A stretch of 64,000 bases of DNA from Marinoscillum sp. 108 (lineage in GTDB: Bacteria; Bacteroidota; Bacteroidia; Cytophagales; Cyclobacteriaceae). Of the stretch, positions 7,908 through 17,805 are shown one piece after another. The DNA is taken from assembly GCF_902506655.1 (NCBI RefSeq), contig NZ_LR734808.1:2170001-2234000 (forward strand). Reading direction: 5' to 3'. The position numbers were made by a program, and so were the translations under genes. Each line of letters opens with the position of its first letter. Positions within the stretch are counted from its first letter, which is position 1. The notes beneath the pieces are model-generated. The model was not told where the DNA came from, did not search any database, and saw only the letters and a program-made list of their open reading frames with translations.

Positions 7908-9689
7908 ATGGCATTAAGTACTTTGGACTGGTCCTTTGTGATCGGATTTTTCATCATCTCTTTAGGTATTGGCATCTGGACAGCCAAATGGGGCAATAAA
8001 GATGCTTCCGATTACTTCACAGCCGGAGGTAAGATGCCATGGTGGCTGCTGGGGGTTTCTATGGTAGCTACTACTTTTTCTACAGACACCCCCAACTTGG
8101 TCACGGACATTGTACGCCAAAACGGGGTATCAGGCAACTGGGCATGGTGGGCCTTTCTGCTCACGGGGATGCTAACGGTCTTCATATATGCCCGGCTATG
8201 GAAAAAATCCGGTGTGGTCACCGATGTGGAGTTCTACGAACTAAGGTACAGCGGGAAAATCGCGCGGTTTCTTCGTGGATTTCGGGCCATTTATCTGGGG
8301 TTACTCTTCAATGTAATGATCATGGCCACCGTTTCTCTGGCCGCCATCAAAATAGGAGGAGTCCTTTTGGGGCTGAGTCCTCTCCAAACAGTTGTGATCG
8401 CCGGAACAGTAACCGTCATCTACAGCTCGCTTGGTGGGCTGAAAGGCGTACTGATCACCGACTTTGTCCAGTTTTTTCTCTCTATTGGAGGAGCCATCAT
8501 CGCTGCAGTGGTCTCGCTTCAGCATCCTAAGGTAGGAGGCCTCTCCAATCTCCTAAAGCATGAAAATGTGGTGGATAAGCTGGATTTATTCCCTTCGTTT
8601 TCCAATCCCGAAATTTTCATCACGCTGTTACTAATCCCGCTTTTGGTACAATGGTGGAGTGTATGGTACCCGGGAGCGGAGCCTGGTGGTGGTGGGTACA
8701 TCGCCCAGCGGATGTTTGCCGCCAAAAATGAAGACCATTCTATTAAGGCCGTTTTGTTTTTCAATGCAGCGCACTATGCCCTGCGCCCATGGCCATGGAT
8801 TATCGTTGCGCTTTGTTCGCTTGTGGTTTTCCCTGACCTGGAAAGTTTCCGTACGGCCTTTCCAAATGCCGGAAGCATTATCAACCACGACATGGGGTAC
8901 CCGGCTATGCTCACATTCATCCCATCCGGACTCCTCGGGCTGGTGGTCACATCGCTCATTGCAGCCTACATGTCCACCATCTCCACCCACCTCAACTGGG
9001 GCGCCTCATACATCGTCAATGACTTTTATAAGCGTTTTGCCAAACCCGACGCTACTCAAAAAGAGATGCTGAACGTAGGCAGGATCATCACTGTGCTGTT
9101 GATGGTGCTCACCATGATATTCGCCCTGCTGCTGGACAATGCCCTGGGTGCGTTTCAAATCCTCCTTCAGATAGGTGCTGGGACCGGGCTGATCTTTATC
9201 CTCCGCTGGTTTTGGTGGCGCATCAACGCGGCCAGCGAAATGGCCGCAATGATCATCAGCTTTCTGGTGGCTATTTATTTTGGGGTGTTTCATAAGATGA
9301 TGGGGTTTGAGCCATTGGCATCATGGATGGAACTGGTCATTGGGGTAGGCATCACCACCGTGGGCTGGATCATTGTGACCTACACCTCGCAGCCTACCAG
9401 CATGGAGGTGATGATCAGCTTTATCAATAAAGTAAGTCCTGGCGGACCCGGGTGGACAAAAATCATCAACAAAGCCAAGGCAGATGGCCTGCAACTCTCT
9501 GAGCCCTCAGGGCCGTGGAAGGTGCCGATCGGTATTCTCTGTATGATTGCCGGCACCATTGGAATATATGCTTTCCTGATGGGGACAGGGCTATTCATCT
9601 ATGGAAGATATCTCAATGCGATCATTCTGATGGGAGTGACGATTGTCTCCATTATGGTCTTAAAAAGATTCTGGAGCAGACTTAGCTAA
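7908..9689 (+). CDS. Sodium:solute symporter (SSS family), likely sugar transporter
   Basis: A 593-residue integral membrane protein with about 13-14 hydrophobic segments. The family hallmark is visible as GGLKGVLITDFVQFFLSIGG (around 180-200). Early on comes the substrate-domain segment FTAGGKMPWWLLGVSMVATTFS (helix 1 region), and later AAYMSTISTHLNWGASYIVNDFY, which includes the Ser/Thr cluster that coordinates Na+ in this family. Several Bacteroidota members lie in glycan loci and import mono- or disaccharides. The stop codon TAA abuts the ATG of the PfkB kinase, so the two are co-transcribed and probably translationally coupled. The substrate is inferred from neighbours: an amino sugar such as GalNAc is plausible but unproven. 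Confidence 0.88.
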   Translation: MALSTLDWSFVIGFFIISLGIGIWTAKWGNKDASDYFTAGGKMPWWLLGVSMVATTFSTDTPNLVTDIVRQNGVSGNWAWWAFLLTGMLTVFIYARLWKKSGVVTDVEFYELRYSGKIARFLRGFRAIYLGLLFNVMIMATVSLAAIKIGGVLLGLSPLQTVVIAGTVTVIYSSLGGLKGVLITDFVQFFLSIGGAIIAAVVSLQHPKVGGLSNLLKHENVVDKLDLFPSFSNPEIFITLLLIPLLVQWWSVWYPGAEPGGGGYIAQRMFAAKNEDHSIKAVLFFNAAHYALRPWPWIIVALCSLVVFPDLESFRTAFPNAGSIINHDMGYPAMLTFIPSGLLGLVVTSLIAAYMSTISTHLNWGASYIVNDFYKRFAKPDATQKEMLNVGRIITVLLMVLTMIFALLLDNALGAFQILLQIGAGTGLIFILRWFWWRINAASEMAAMIISFLVAIYFGVFHKMMGFEPLASWMELVIGVGITTVGWIIVTYTSQPTSMEVMISFINKVSPGGPGWTKIINKAKADGLQLSEPSGPWKVPIGILCMIAGTIGIYAFLMGTGLFIYGRYLNAIILMGVTIVSIMVLKRFWSRLS

Positions 9690-10622
9690 ATGATGACAAC
9701 AGCAGAAAAAAGGGTTCTTGTTCTGTGCCCCAACGCAGCCATCGACATTTTCGCGTGGGTGGAGGGATTTACTCAGGGAGTACCCAATAGAATCCTAAAA
9801 GAGACGCGTTATCCTGGTGGTAAAGGGCTACACGTAGGTATGGCCCTTTCCGAACTGGGTATTCCGGTGACCATTGCAGGATTTTGGGGCGGTGAAGCGG
9901 GTATCTGGATCAAAAAAGCTTGTAACGAGTATTATCCGAAGATTGAGTTCATTGGCCCGGATATTTCCGAATGGTCTAGAAGCTGTTACACCTTCAAATC
10001 CAGGGGTGATTTTGATGATACGGAAATTTTGGGTCCAGGTCCGGTGGTGACTGATTCGGACTTCAGGCATCTGATGGATAGCATAGAAACCATGCTTTCC
10101 AACACCGCGCTGATAGCCCTCTGCGGTTCATGGCCCAAAGGAAGCCCGGAAAATGGTTATCAACAGGTGATCGAATTGGCCAAAAAAGCTTCCGTCAGAA
10201 GTTTTCTGGATTGTACAGGCCCCCAATTGGCCAATGCGCTGAAAGCACAGCCTTACGGTCTTCACCTCAACAGAAAAGAGATCACTGAGTATTTTCAGGT
10301 TGAATTTGATACTGCCAAAAAGCAAATCATGGAGTACTGTGATCTGGCGGCCATCACCGATGGCTCAAAGGGCCTTTACCTCATCAGTGAAAATGAAATG
10401 CACCATGCACTGGCCAAAATAGAAGAAGTCATCAGCACCATAGGCGCTGGCGATTGCCTGCTGGCCGGAATCATTGCCGGTGTACTACAAAACCTCCCGC
10501 ATCAGTCCATTGCCAATCTGGGAGCGGCCTGCGGGGCGGCCAACTGCATGCGCGCAGACCTGGGGATGCTCCATAAGGAAGATGTGGAAAGGTTACTGGC
10601 TGTAATGGCTGAGCAGAATTGA
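9690..10622 (+). CDS. PfkB-family hexose/hexose-phosphate kinase (1-phosphofructokinase / tagatose-6-phosphate kinase group)
   Basis: A 310-residue cytoplasmic kinase. The N-terminal PNAAIDIFAWVEGF and RYPGGKGLHVGMALSELG match the substrate-side signature of the 1-phosphofructokinase-like branch of PfkB. The C-terminal STIGAGDCLLAGIIAGV is the ATP/anion-hole motif with the catalytic Asp of GAGD. Length is normal for the family. It starts on the base after the symporter stop (TAA then ATGATG), so a transport-phosphorylation pair is likely. Tagatose-6-phosphate kinase activity would fit a GalNAc or galactosamine route with the divergent GH109-like gene, but no isomerase, deacetylase or aldolase lies nearby, so this remains inference. 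Confidence 0.85.
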   Translation: MMTTAEKRVLVLCPNAAIDIFAWVEGFTQGVPNRILKETRYPGGKGLHVGMALSELGIPVTIAGFWGGEAGIWIKKACNEYYPKIEFIGPDISEWSRSCYTFKSRGDFDDTEILGPGPVVTDSDFRHLMDSIETMLSNTALIALCGSWPKGSPENGYQQVIELAKKASVRSFLDCTGPQLANALKAQPYGLHLNRKEITEYFQVEFDTAKKQIMEYCDLAAITDGSKGLYLISENEMHHALAKIEEVISTIGAGDCLLAGIIAGVLQNLPHQSIANLGAACGAANCMRADLGMLHKEDVERLLAVMAEQN

Positions 10623-10623
10623 T

Positions 10624-12924
10624 TCATTCACATTTCAACACCCTTACCACAATAGACTTACTGATAGGTGTGTGACTCTTGTCGGCAAAATGATTGATGG
10701 GTACCAGCATATTTGTTTCAGGAAAATAAGCCGCCAGATTCCCTATGGGGATATCATAAGCAATCACCTTAAACTGGCTTGCACGTCGCTCCACACCATC
10801 GTATCGGCTCACCAGATTCACCACATCTTCCTGTTGAAGTTTCAACTTTTCCATATCCAGCGCATTCATGAACACCACCCGTCGTTCGTTAAAAATCCCG
10901 CGATATCGGTCGTCCAGACCGTAGATCGTCGTATTGAACTGATCATGTGATCGGATGGTCATCAGCACAAAGTCCTCCTGGCTCAAACCATGATCAGCCA
11001 AACGATTGATGCTAAACCGAGCCTTCCCTCCGGGGAGTTTCGAAAAATCTCCCGTACGTGCATTATTAGGCAAATAGAATCCGCCACCTTCAGACCGTTT
11101 GCTATACGCCTCAAATCCAGCCACTACGGCTTCTATTTTCTCTCTGATCAGGTCATAGTTGGTCGAAAACGCCTTCCAGGGTATATTGCCCTTGTCACCA
11201 AAGTAAGCCCGTGCAATACCGCATACGATATCCACCTCACTCCTAAGCTGTTCGCTGGCTGGTGTCAGCCTTCCTCGAGACCGGTGTACTTTGCCCATGC
11301 TATTTTCCACCGTTACATACCGGGGCACCCCCTCTCTGACATCCTGCTCCGATCGACCCAGCGTCGGTAAAATAATCGCTGTTTTGCCGGTGATCAGGTG
11401 AGTACGATTGAGTTTAGTACTGATCGATACAGTCAGGTCACATTGCTGCAAAGCGGCGGCTGTGTAAGCCGTATCGGAAGCAGCCGAAACAAAGTTGCCA
11501 CCCAAACCCATGAACACTTTCACCTTTCCCGCATGCATGGCCTGTATACCATGTACGGTATCATAGCCGGGCTTTTCCGGTGGATCAAAACCAAATGTGT
11601 CTTTGAGGGCCTGATTGAAGGACGGAGAGACGTGATGAACGATACCCACCGTCCGGTCACCCTGCACATTGCTATGTCCCCGCACCGGGCAAGTCCCCGC
11701 CCCCTCTTTGCCAATACTTCCTTTCAACAGCAGCAGGTTCACACACTCCCGGATATTATCCACGCCGTTCTTGTGCTGTGTCAACCCCATCGCCCAGCAG
11801 ATGATGATTTTCTGGCGAGAAGCCAGTAATTCCACCGCCTCGTCCACTTTCCCAGAAGGCACTCCACATGCAGCCAGCAGTGTGGATTCGTCATGACTGT
11901 CCAAATCTTTCGTGAGCGCCTCCAATCCGTTGGTTTTTTCCTGAATAAATTCCTGGTCAAAGACCGGCCTACCTGACCTTTCCATAGCCAGTAATCTCTT
12001 CATGATGAGCTTGAGCAGCGCCACATCCTGATTGATTTTCACCTGAAGGAAAATATCTGTGAGTACGGTACCTCCACCCAATACACCTTTCACTTCCTGC
12101 GGATTTTTGAAACGAACCAACCCCGCCTCTGGAATAGGGTTTACAGTGATGATCTTCCCTCCATTTTCCTTGCACTGCTGCAAAGCGGAAAGCATACGGG
12201 GGTGATTGGTGCCCGGGTTTTGACCAATAACCATGATCACTTCTGCCTTACCGAAATCCTCCAAAGTCACGGACCCTTTACCTATTCCCAGGGTCTCCGT
12301 GAGCGCCACACCGCTGGATTCATGGCACATATTGGAGCAATCCGGCATATTGTTGGTGCCAAAGGCCCTGGCAAAAAGTCCGTAGAGAAATGCTGCCTCA
12401 TTGCTGGAACGACCTGAGGTATAAAACAAAGCCTCATCCGGCGACTCCAGCTGACGAAGGTGATCTCCGATGCGATCAAAAGCCTCCTGCCAGCTGATGG
12501 GGCGGTAATGAACTGATCCCTTATCCAAAATAAAGGGCTGCGTGAGTCGACCACTCTTCCCTATCTCATAATCCGTCAATTTTGACAACTCTTCAACAGA
12601 ATAGCGCTGAAAAAAATCAGCATCCACACGCTTCAGTGTGGCCTCCTCCGCCAGCGCTTTGGCGCCATTCTCGCAGTACTCTCCCAGCTGGGATCGGTCG
12701 TCGGGATCTGGCCAGGCACATCCCGGGCAGTCAAATCCGTCTTTCTGATTCATATGAGCAAGTGTCTTCAGCCCCCGAAAAAGTCCCATTTCCATCCGGG
12801 CGTGCTTCAAGGCTACCGCCACAGCGGGCACACCAGCTGCATATTCCGCCCTGGGGGTAACCTTCAGGTCTTCAAACCGGATCGTACCGGTGATAGATAG
12901 CGCTCGCTTAAAGTCCTTCTCCAT
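10624..12924 (-). CDS. FdhF/YdeP-family molybdopterin oxidoreductase
   Basis: The ORF is open from 13002, but I place the start at the ATG at 12924 (766 residues), matching the usual YdeP length and removing an atypical hydrophobic lead. An AAGAGG lies right before this ATG. The protein carries the family segment NQKDGFDCPGCAWPDP near the N-terminus, then MGD-cofactor motifs (TSGRSSNEAAFLYG, CHESSG, GQNPGTNHPRM, GHSNVQGDRTVGI) and a C-terminal molydopterin dinucleotide-binding domain. It lacks the N-terminal CxxCxxxC cluster of classical formate dehydrogenases. The family's physiological substrate is unknown; E. coli YdeP is linked to acid resistance. It converges with the PfkB gene (one base between stops), is divergent from the chitinases, and no fdhD or cofactor gene is near. 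Confidence 0.85.
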   Translation of the reverse strand: MEKDFKRALSITGTIRFEDLKVTPRAEYAAGVPAVAVALKHARMEMGLFRGLKTLAHMNQKDGFDCPGCAWPDPDDRSQLGEYCENGAKALAEEATLKRVDADFFQRYSVEELSKLTDYEIGKSGRLTQPFILDKGSVHYRPISWQEAFDRIGDHLRQLESPDEALFYTSGRSSNEAAFLYGLFARAFGTNNMPDCSNMCHESSGVALTETLGIGKGSVTLEDFGKAEVIMVIGQNPGTNHPRMLSALQQCKENGGKIITVNPIPEAGLVRFKNPQEVKGVLGGGTVLTDIFLQVKINQDVALLKLIMKRLLAMERSGRPVFDQEFIQEKTNGLEALTKDLDSHDESTLLAACGVPSGKVDEAVELLASRQKIIICWAMGLTQHKNGVDNIRECVNLLLLKGSIGKEGAGTCPVRGHSNVQGDRTVGIVHHVSPSFNQALKDTFGFDPPEKPGYDTVHGIQAMHAGKVKVFMGLGGNFVSAASDTAYTAAALQQCDLTVSISTKLNRTHLITGKTAIILPTLGRSEQDVREGVPRYVTVENSMGKVHRSRGRLTPASEQLRSEVDIVCGIARAYFGDKGNIPWKAFSTNYDLIREKIEAVVAGFEAYSKRSEGGGFYLPNNARTGDFSKLPGGKARFSINRLADHGLSQEDFVLMTIRSHDQFNTTIYGLDDRYRGIFNERRVVFMNALDMEKLKLQQEDVVNLVSRYDGVERRASQFKVIAYDIPIGNLAAYFPETNMLVPINHFADKSHTPISKSIVVRVLKCE

Positions 12925-13180
12925 CCTCTTGATTTTAAGATCAGGTAATATAAAAAATACCCGGCTTCTCCAGATGGGTAGCGTGTAAATCCATCTGTAC
13001 AAATCAGCACTCCTATATCACTTGTATCCACTTAGCGCCGAAGTATTGTCGTTCAGCTAATTTTTTTTTATCCCACAAGCCGTAATCATATATTACTATT
13101 CCTTTTTCCTCCGACTGGCTCATTTATCGCGATAACGTGTAGCTAATACCTTGTTTCAAAACAAAAAAGCAAAAGCTACT

Positions 13181-16100
13181 ATGTATAATCTCTATGCTAC
13201 AATAAAAGGGGTCTGGAAAGTCTTCTTACTAGGATTTTCTATGTCCATTGGTTACTTATCTCATGCCCAGGTAAATTCTGGCGGGACGGCCACCACAGCC
13301 GATCATAATAAACAAATCGTGGGCTACATCACCAACTGGGATGCCTGGAAGGCCACCAACGCCGGATTACCGGCACAGGGAGCCCTCACGCACCTCAATA
13401 TTGATTATGCCAAATACACCATTCTCAACTACTCCTTCTTTGGAGTAGCACAGGACGGATCTTTGCACAGTGGTGATCTCCGCAATAAAAACATCTACCA
13501 GCCAGGCGCCGTGCAGGCACCGGGAGATATCTTCTTCACAGATATCTACAGCAGCTGGGACATGCACATCATTTTTGGAGAGATCGATCCCATCCAATAC
13601 ATCAACCAGGAGGCTGCCGACAGGGCCGCTGCTCAGGGATTTGATGTGACCGTGGGTGGAAACTCCTGGTCGCATCCTACCTGGGGACTCAGCGGCTCGC
13701 TTCCAGTGCCTCTCCATAAGGAGGATGGCGCTCCGGGCTTGCTGGAACTGGCCCATCAGAATGGTGTGAAAGTGCTGGCCTCCATTGGGGGTTGGAGCAT
13801 GTGCAAGCACTTCCCTGAAATGGCTGCAGATCCTGTGAAAAGGGCCAAGTTTGTGGCAGACTGCCAGAAATTGATCAATACAGGCTTTGACGGGATCGAC
13901 CTTGACTGGGAGTATCCGGGCCCCTACCCTGGAATGAACTTCACGGGCACTCAGGCCGATTATGGCAACTTCTTAACCCTCGTTCAGGAAATCAGAACAG
14001 CCATAGGACCCGACAAACTGATCACCGCAGCTTTTTCGGCTGACCCGGTCAAGCTGGCAGACTTCAACTGGCCCGCACTGTCCGCCACGATGGATTACTT
14101 CAATATGATGACCTATGACTTCAATGGTGGATTTTCAAACATCGCTGGTCATAACTCACCCATCTATTCCTACGATGGCGCTGAGTCTCCTACCTTCAAC
14201 TGGCAGTCTACTTATGATGCGCTCATGTCTTACGGGGTTTCTGCTTCCAAACTCAATTTTGGAGTGCCTTTCTATGGGCGTGGAGTGGTCACTAACGGTG
14301 CAGCTGATCTCAATGCACCTACACTGAAGAGACAAGAAACCGTGCAGCCTGATGGCCCCATCTCCACCAGTGCAGACTTTACCAACTGGCCAAAGGATGT
14401 CTATGATGGCACGCCCAATCACTACTACATCAAGCAGCAGGCATTGGGGGCAGGCAGTGGATGGACACGCTACTGGGATGATCAGGCGAAAGTACCCTAC
14501 CTGGTAAAAGACAATTACTTCCTTAGCTATGACGATGAAGAATCGATAGGGCTGAAAGCCGACTACATTGTAGACCATAACCTGGCGGGAGCGATAGTGT
14601 GGACTGTCTACGGCGACCTGGAGTTCAGTGGAACTGCCACCAACTTTGGTACAAAGCTGAAAAGATGGTCAAGTGTAAATGCACCACTGATCAACACTGT
14701 CAACCAGCAATTTGCAGCCGGCGGTACCGGAGGAAATACGAATCCTACCACTTCCATTACTTCCCCAGCCAACGGCGCCTCCTATAATGTGGGCGATAAT
14801 ATCACCATATCAGCTTCTGCAAGTGATGCAGATGGCAGTGTTTCGCTGGTCGAGTTTTATGCAGGAGGTACCCTCCTCGGTTCGGACAATAGTGCACCGT
14901 ACTCGTTTACCTGGAACAATGTGGCTCAGGGAAGCTACACACTACAAACAAAGGCTACCGACAATGAAGGGGGCACGGCTTTTTCATCAGGTATAAACAT
15001 CACCGTTGGTACAGTGCCTAATCAATCTCCTACAGTATCCATCACCAGCCCTGCATCAGGATCTACCCACACAGAAGGCGCATCCGTGAGCATAGCAGCA
15101 AGCGCTTCTGATTCTGATGGCAGCATCAGTAAAGTAGCTTTTTATGCCAATGGCTCCCTACTGGGTGAAGATACTTCAGCTCCCTATGGTTACGACTGGA
15201 TAGCCGGAGCAGCGGGCAGTTATACACTTCTTGCACGGGCCTATGACAATGAAAACGCCACAACTGACGCATCCATTAGTGTCACGATAGAATCCAGCGG
15301 AGGTGGCGGTGATTGCAACAACACACCTCAATACGTTGAAAATGGTGGTTACGTCGCAGGAAGTCAGGTACAAAATGATGGAAGCGTCTATCAATGTAAG
15401 GAATACCCTTACTCCGGCTGGTGCAATGGGGCTGCCTGGGCCTATGAGCCTGGTACCGGCTCCTACTGGCAGGATGCGTGGACCTATGTGGATGAGTGTG
15501 GCACAGGCGGAAGTAACACCCCACCCACTGCCAGTATTAGCAGTCCTGTCAACAACGCTTCTTTCACGACCGGAGCTGACATTACCATCTCTGCCAGTGC
15601 TACTGATGCGGACGGCAGTGTCATCAAAGTAGCGTTCTTCCAAAACGGCAGCCTACTGGGAGAGGACACAAGCGCTCCCTATAGTTTCACCTGGACCAAT
15701 GTGGCAGCTGGTAGTTATAGCCTCACCGTAGTGGCCACGGATAATGAAAGTGCCACGACCACCTCTTCGGCAGTAACCATCACAGTAGCCAACCAGGGAA
15801 ATAACCCACCTACGGTCAGCATCACCTCGCCGGCCAATGGAGCCAGCTATGATGAAGGAAGCACCATTACCATCAGCGCCAGTGCCTCGGATGACGGCTC
15901 GGTGTCCAAGGTAGAGTTCTTCGCTGGTGCTACCAAGCTCGGTGAAGACACCTCCGCACCCTACAGCTATGCCTGGACTTCAGCCTCTGTGGGCAGCTAT
16001 AGCCTCAGTGCGGTGGCCACAGACAATGAGGGTGCTACTGGTACTTCTACCGCCGTGAATGTTACAGTCAATACGGTGGGTGGCTGCACTTCCGATTTTA

Positions 16101-17692
16101 AAATTGTGGGCTATATGCCTTCCTGGAGTGGCTCAGCCAATGACATCCAATATGACAAGGTGAGTCACATCATCTATGCGTTTATCCGGCCTACCACCAG
16201 TGGCGGACTTACTGCAGTGGAACAGCCCTCCAAACTGCAATCAATAGTCTCTCAAGGTCATGCCCAGGGAGTGAAAGTCATGATCGCCGTAGGTGGTTGG
16301 TCCGACTTTAACAATGCGGATTTTGAAGGGATGGCTTCTACCCCTACGGGCAGAAACAACTTTGCAACCAACCTGCTCAACTTGTGTAATCAGTATGGGC
16401 TTGATGGGGTGGACATTGACTGGGAATACCCGCGTGAGGGCAATACGCCTCAGGACTATGAAGCCATGATGCAAGTACTGAGCCAGACCATGCACGCCAA
16501 TGGCAAGTTGCTGACGGCTGCTGTAGCGGCACAGGGATACTATGCAGATGGCATTTTGAGTGGTGTGTTCCAGTATGTAGACTTTCTGAATCTGATGGCC
16601 TATGATGGCGGCAGTGGCTCCACCCATTCGCCTTATAGCTACGCAGTATCCACACTCAACTACTGGTTGGGTCGGGGTTTGCCAGCTTCCAAAGCGGTAC
16701 TGGGGGTTCCCTTTTATGCGAGACCTTCCTGGAAATCCTACGCCACACTGGTAAGTGAGGGTGCAGACCCGTATGCGGATACTTACAATGGAGATTACTA
16801 CAACGGGATCACTACCATCCAGCAAAAAACGGCATTGGCAGAAAGCCAGGCCTCAGGGATCATGATCTGGGAACTGTCTCAGGACATTACCAACAATGTA
16901 TCACTCTCGCTCCTGAATGCCATCTATCAGGCGGCACCAGATAATTGTGACCCAAACGGAAGCAACCCAAACGTTAGTTTTACCAATCCGACCAATGGGA
17001 GTACTATCTCCACAAGCTCGGCCATTACGCTCACAGCCAATGCCACAGACGATGGCAGCATCGCCAGCGTGGTGTTTAATGCCGGGGGGCAAAACTTAAC
17101 AGCCTCTGGATCGGGAAGTGTGTATACAGCCAGCTGGACACCAGCATCAAGCGGCTCCTATACGCTCACTGTAACAGCCACGGACAACGAGAGCAATACC
17201 AGCTCCCAACAGATCACCGTCACGGCTTCCTCATCCACTTGTAGCGCTCCCGCCTGGCAGTCGTCTGCCGTGTACAATGCCGATGACCAGGTATCGCACA
17301 ATGGAACACTATACCGTGCCAAATGGTGGACCCAAAATGAAGATCCCGCTACCCACTCAGGCCAATGGGATGTTTGGGAAAATCAGGGTGCCTGTGGATC
17401 AGGAGCCAGAATGACCGATGTGAAGGTGTCTCAAACGAATCAGCAGATCATTACCTACCCCAATCCATTCACTGAGTCATTCACTGTTGATTTGGAAGTG
17501 CATGAATCTGCTCCTACCAGAGTGATTGTGTACAACACGGCGGGTCAGTTGGTTCATGAGCAATCTCTGGGTATTCTTGGAAAAGGAACTCATCATCACT
17601 CCATCAATGCGCTTCATCTGCCAGAAGGGATCTACTTCTGTCATGTGAGCATTGGTGATCAACTGATTATTCGTAAGATGATCAAGCAATAA
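13181..17692 (+). CDS. T9SS-secreted chitinase with two GH18 domains
   Basis: The ORF could open at a TTG (13151), but the ATG at 13181 gives a normal signal peptide ending SHAQ and 1503 residues. Order: GH18 domain 1 (about 45-505) with GFDGIDLDWE, catalytic Glu near 244; two Ig-like modules; a CBM5/12-like chitin-binding module (YQCKEYPYSGWCNG); two more Ig-like modules; GH18 domain 2 (about 970-1260) with GLDGVDIDWE, Glu near 1082; another Ig-like module; a second CBM5/12 (AKWWTQNEDPATHSGQWDVW); T9SS sorting domain (YPNPFTESF). Both active sites look intact. The two-GH18, T9SS-secreted architecture resembles ChiA of Flavobacterium johnsoniae, where the domains combine exo and endo action. 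The second chitinase gene lies 113 bases downstream. Confidence 0.95.
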   Translation: MYNLYATIKGVWKVFLLGFSMSIGYLSHAQVNSGGTATTADHNKQIVGYITNWDAWKATNAGLPAQGALTHLNIDYAKYTILNYSFFGVAQDGSLHSGDLRNKNIYQPGAVQAPGDIFFTDIYSSWDMHIIFGEIDPIQYINQEAADRAAAQGFDVTVGGNSWSHPTWGLSGSLPVPLHKEDGAPGLLELAHQNGVKVLASIGGWSMCKHFPEMAADPVKRAKFVADCQKLINTGFDGIDLDWEYPGPYPGMNFTGTQADYGNFLTLVQEIRTAIGPDKLITAAFSADPVKLADFNWPALSATMDYFNMMTYDFNGGFSNIAGHNSPIYSYDGAESPTFNWQSTYDALMSYGVSASKLNFGVPFYGRGVVTNGAADLNAPTLKRQETVQPDGPISTSADFTNWPKDVYDGTPNHYYIKQQALGAGSGWTRYWDDQAKVPYLVKDNYFLSYDDEESIGLKADYIVDHNLAGAIVWTVYGDLEFSGTATNFGTKLKRWSSVNAPLINTVNQQFAAGGTGGNTNPTTSITSPANGASYNVGDNITISASASDADGSVSLVEFYAGGTLLGSDNSAPYSFTWNNVAQGSYTLQTKATDNEGGTAFSSGINITVGTVPNQSPTVSITSPASGSTHTEGASVSIAASASDSDGSISKVAFYANGSLLGEDTSAPYGYDWIAGAAGSYTLLARAYDNENATTDASISVTIESSGGGGDCNNTPQYVENGGYVAGSQVQNDGSVYQCKEYPYSGWCNGAAWAYEPGTGSYWQDAWTYVDECGTGGSNTPPTASISSPVNNASFTTGADITISASATDADGSVIKVAFFQNGSLLGEDTSAPYSFTWTNVAAGSYSLTVVATDNESATTTSSAVTITVANQGNNPPTVSITSPANGASYDEGSTITISASASDDGSVSKVEFFAGATKLGEDTSAPYSYAWTSASVGSYSLSAVATDNEGATGTSTAVNVTVNTVGGCTSDFKIVGYMPSWSGSANDIQYDKVSHIIYAFIRPTTSGGLTAVEQPSKLQSIVSQGHAQGVKVMIAVGGWSDFNNADFEGMASTPTGRNNFATNLLNLCNQYGLDGVDIDWEYPREGNTPQDYEAMMQVLSQTMHANGKLLTAAVAAQGYYADGILSGVFQYVDFLNLMAYDGGSGSTHSPYSYAVSTLNYWLGRGLPASKAVLGVPFYARPSWKSYATLVSEGADPYADTYNGDYYNGITTIQQKTALAESQASGIMIWELSQDITNNVSLSLLNAIYQAAPDNCDPNGSNPNVSFTNPTNGSTISTSSAITLTANATDDGSIASVVFNAGGQNLTASGSGSVYTASWTPASSGSYTLTVTATDNESNTSSQQITVTASSSTCSAPAWQSSAVYNADDQVSHNGTLYRAKWWTQNEDPATHSGQWDVWENQGACGSGARMTDVKVSQTNQQIITYPNPFTESFTVDLEVHESAPTRVIVYNTAGQLVHEQSLGILGKGTHHHSINALHLPEGIYFCHVSIGDQLIIRKMIKQ

Positions 17693-17707
17693 CAATTTAT
17701 TTCTCAA

Positions 17708-17777
17708 AGTGGCTGCAGCGAAGGTCTCATTACCATTTAGTCCAACCAACCTACTTTCCGCTGTGGCCGCTTTTTTT
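17708..17777 (+). terminator. Possible rho-independent terminator, long loop
   Basis: AGTGGCTGCAGCG at 17708 can pair over 13 bp (three G-U) with CGCTGTGGCCGCT at 17759-17771, followed by seven T. The 38-base loop makes it less certain. It would separate the two chitinase transcripts. Confidence 0.5.
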
Positions 17778-17788
17778 CAATCATTTCC

Positions 17789-17805
17789 AACCAAACCAAA
17801 AACCT
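17789..17805 (+). promoter_or_regulatory. CCAAACCAA leader element before the second chitinase
   Basis: CAACCAAACCAAAAACCT immediately precedes the ATG at 17806. It is nearly identical to the leader of the amylase at 36379. No Shine-Dalgarno sequence is present. Confidence 0.4.

Noticed and set aside
12925-13002. Longer N-terminus for the YdeP-type gene
   Set aside because: The additional 26 residues are unlike the family; the ATG at 12924 gives the usual length.
13151-13180. TTG start upstream of the first chitinase
   Set aside because: The ATG at 13181 gives a normal signal peptide; the extra ten residues are basic and unneeded.
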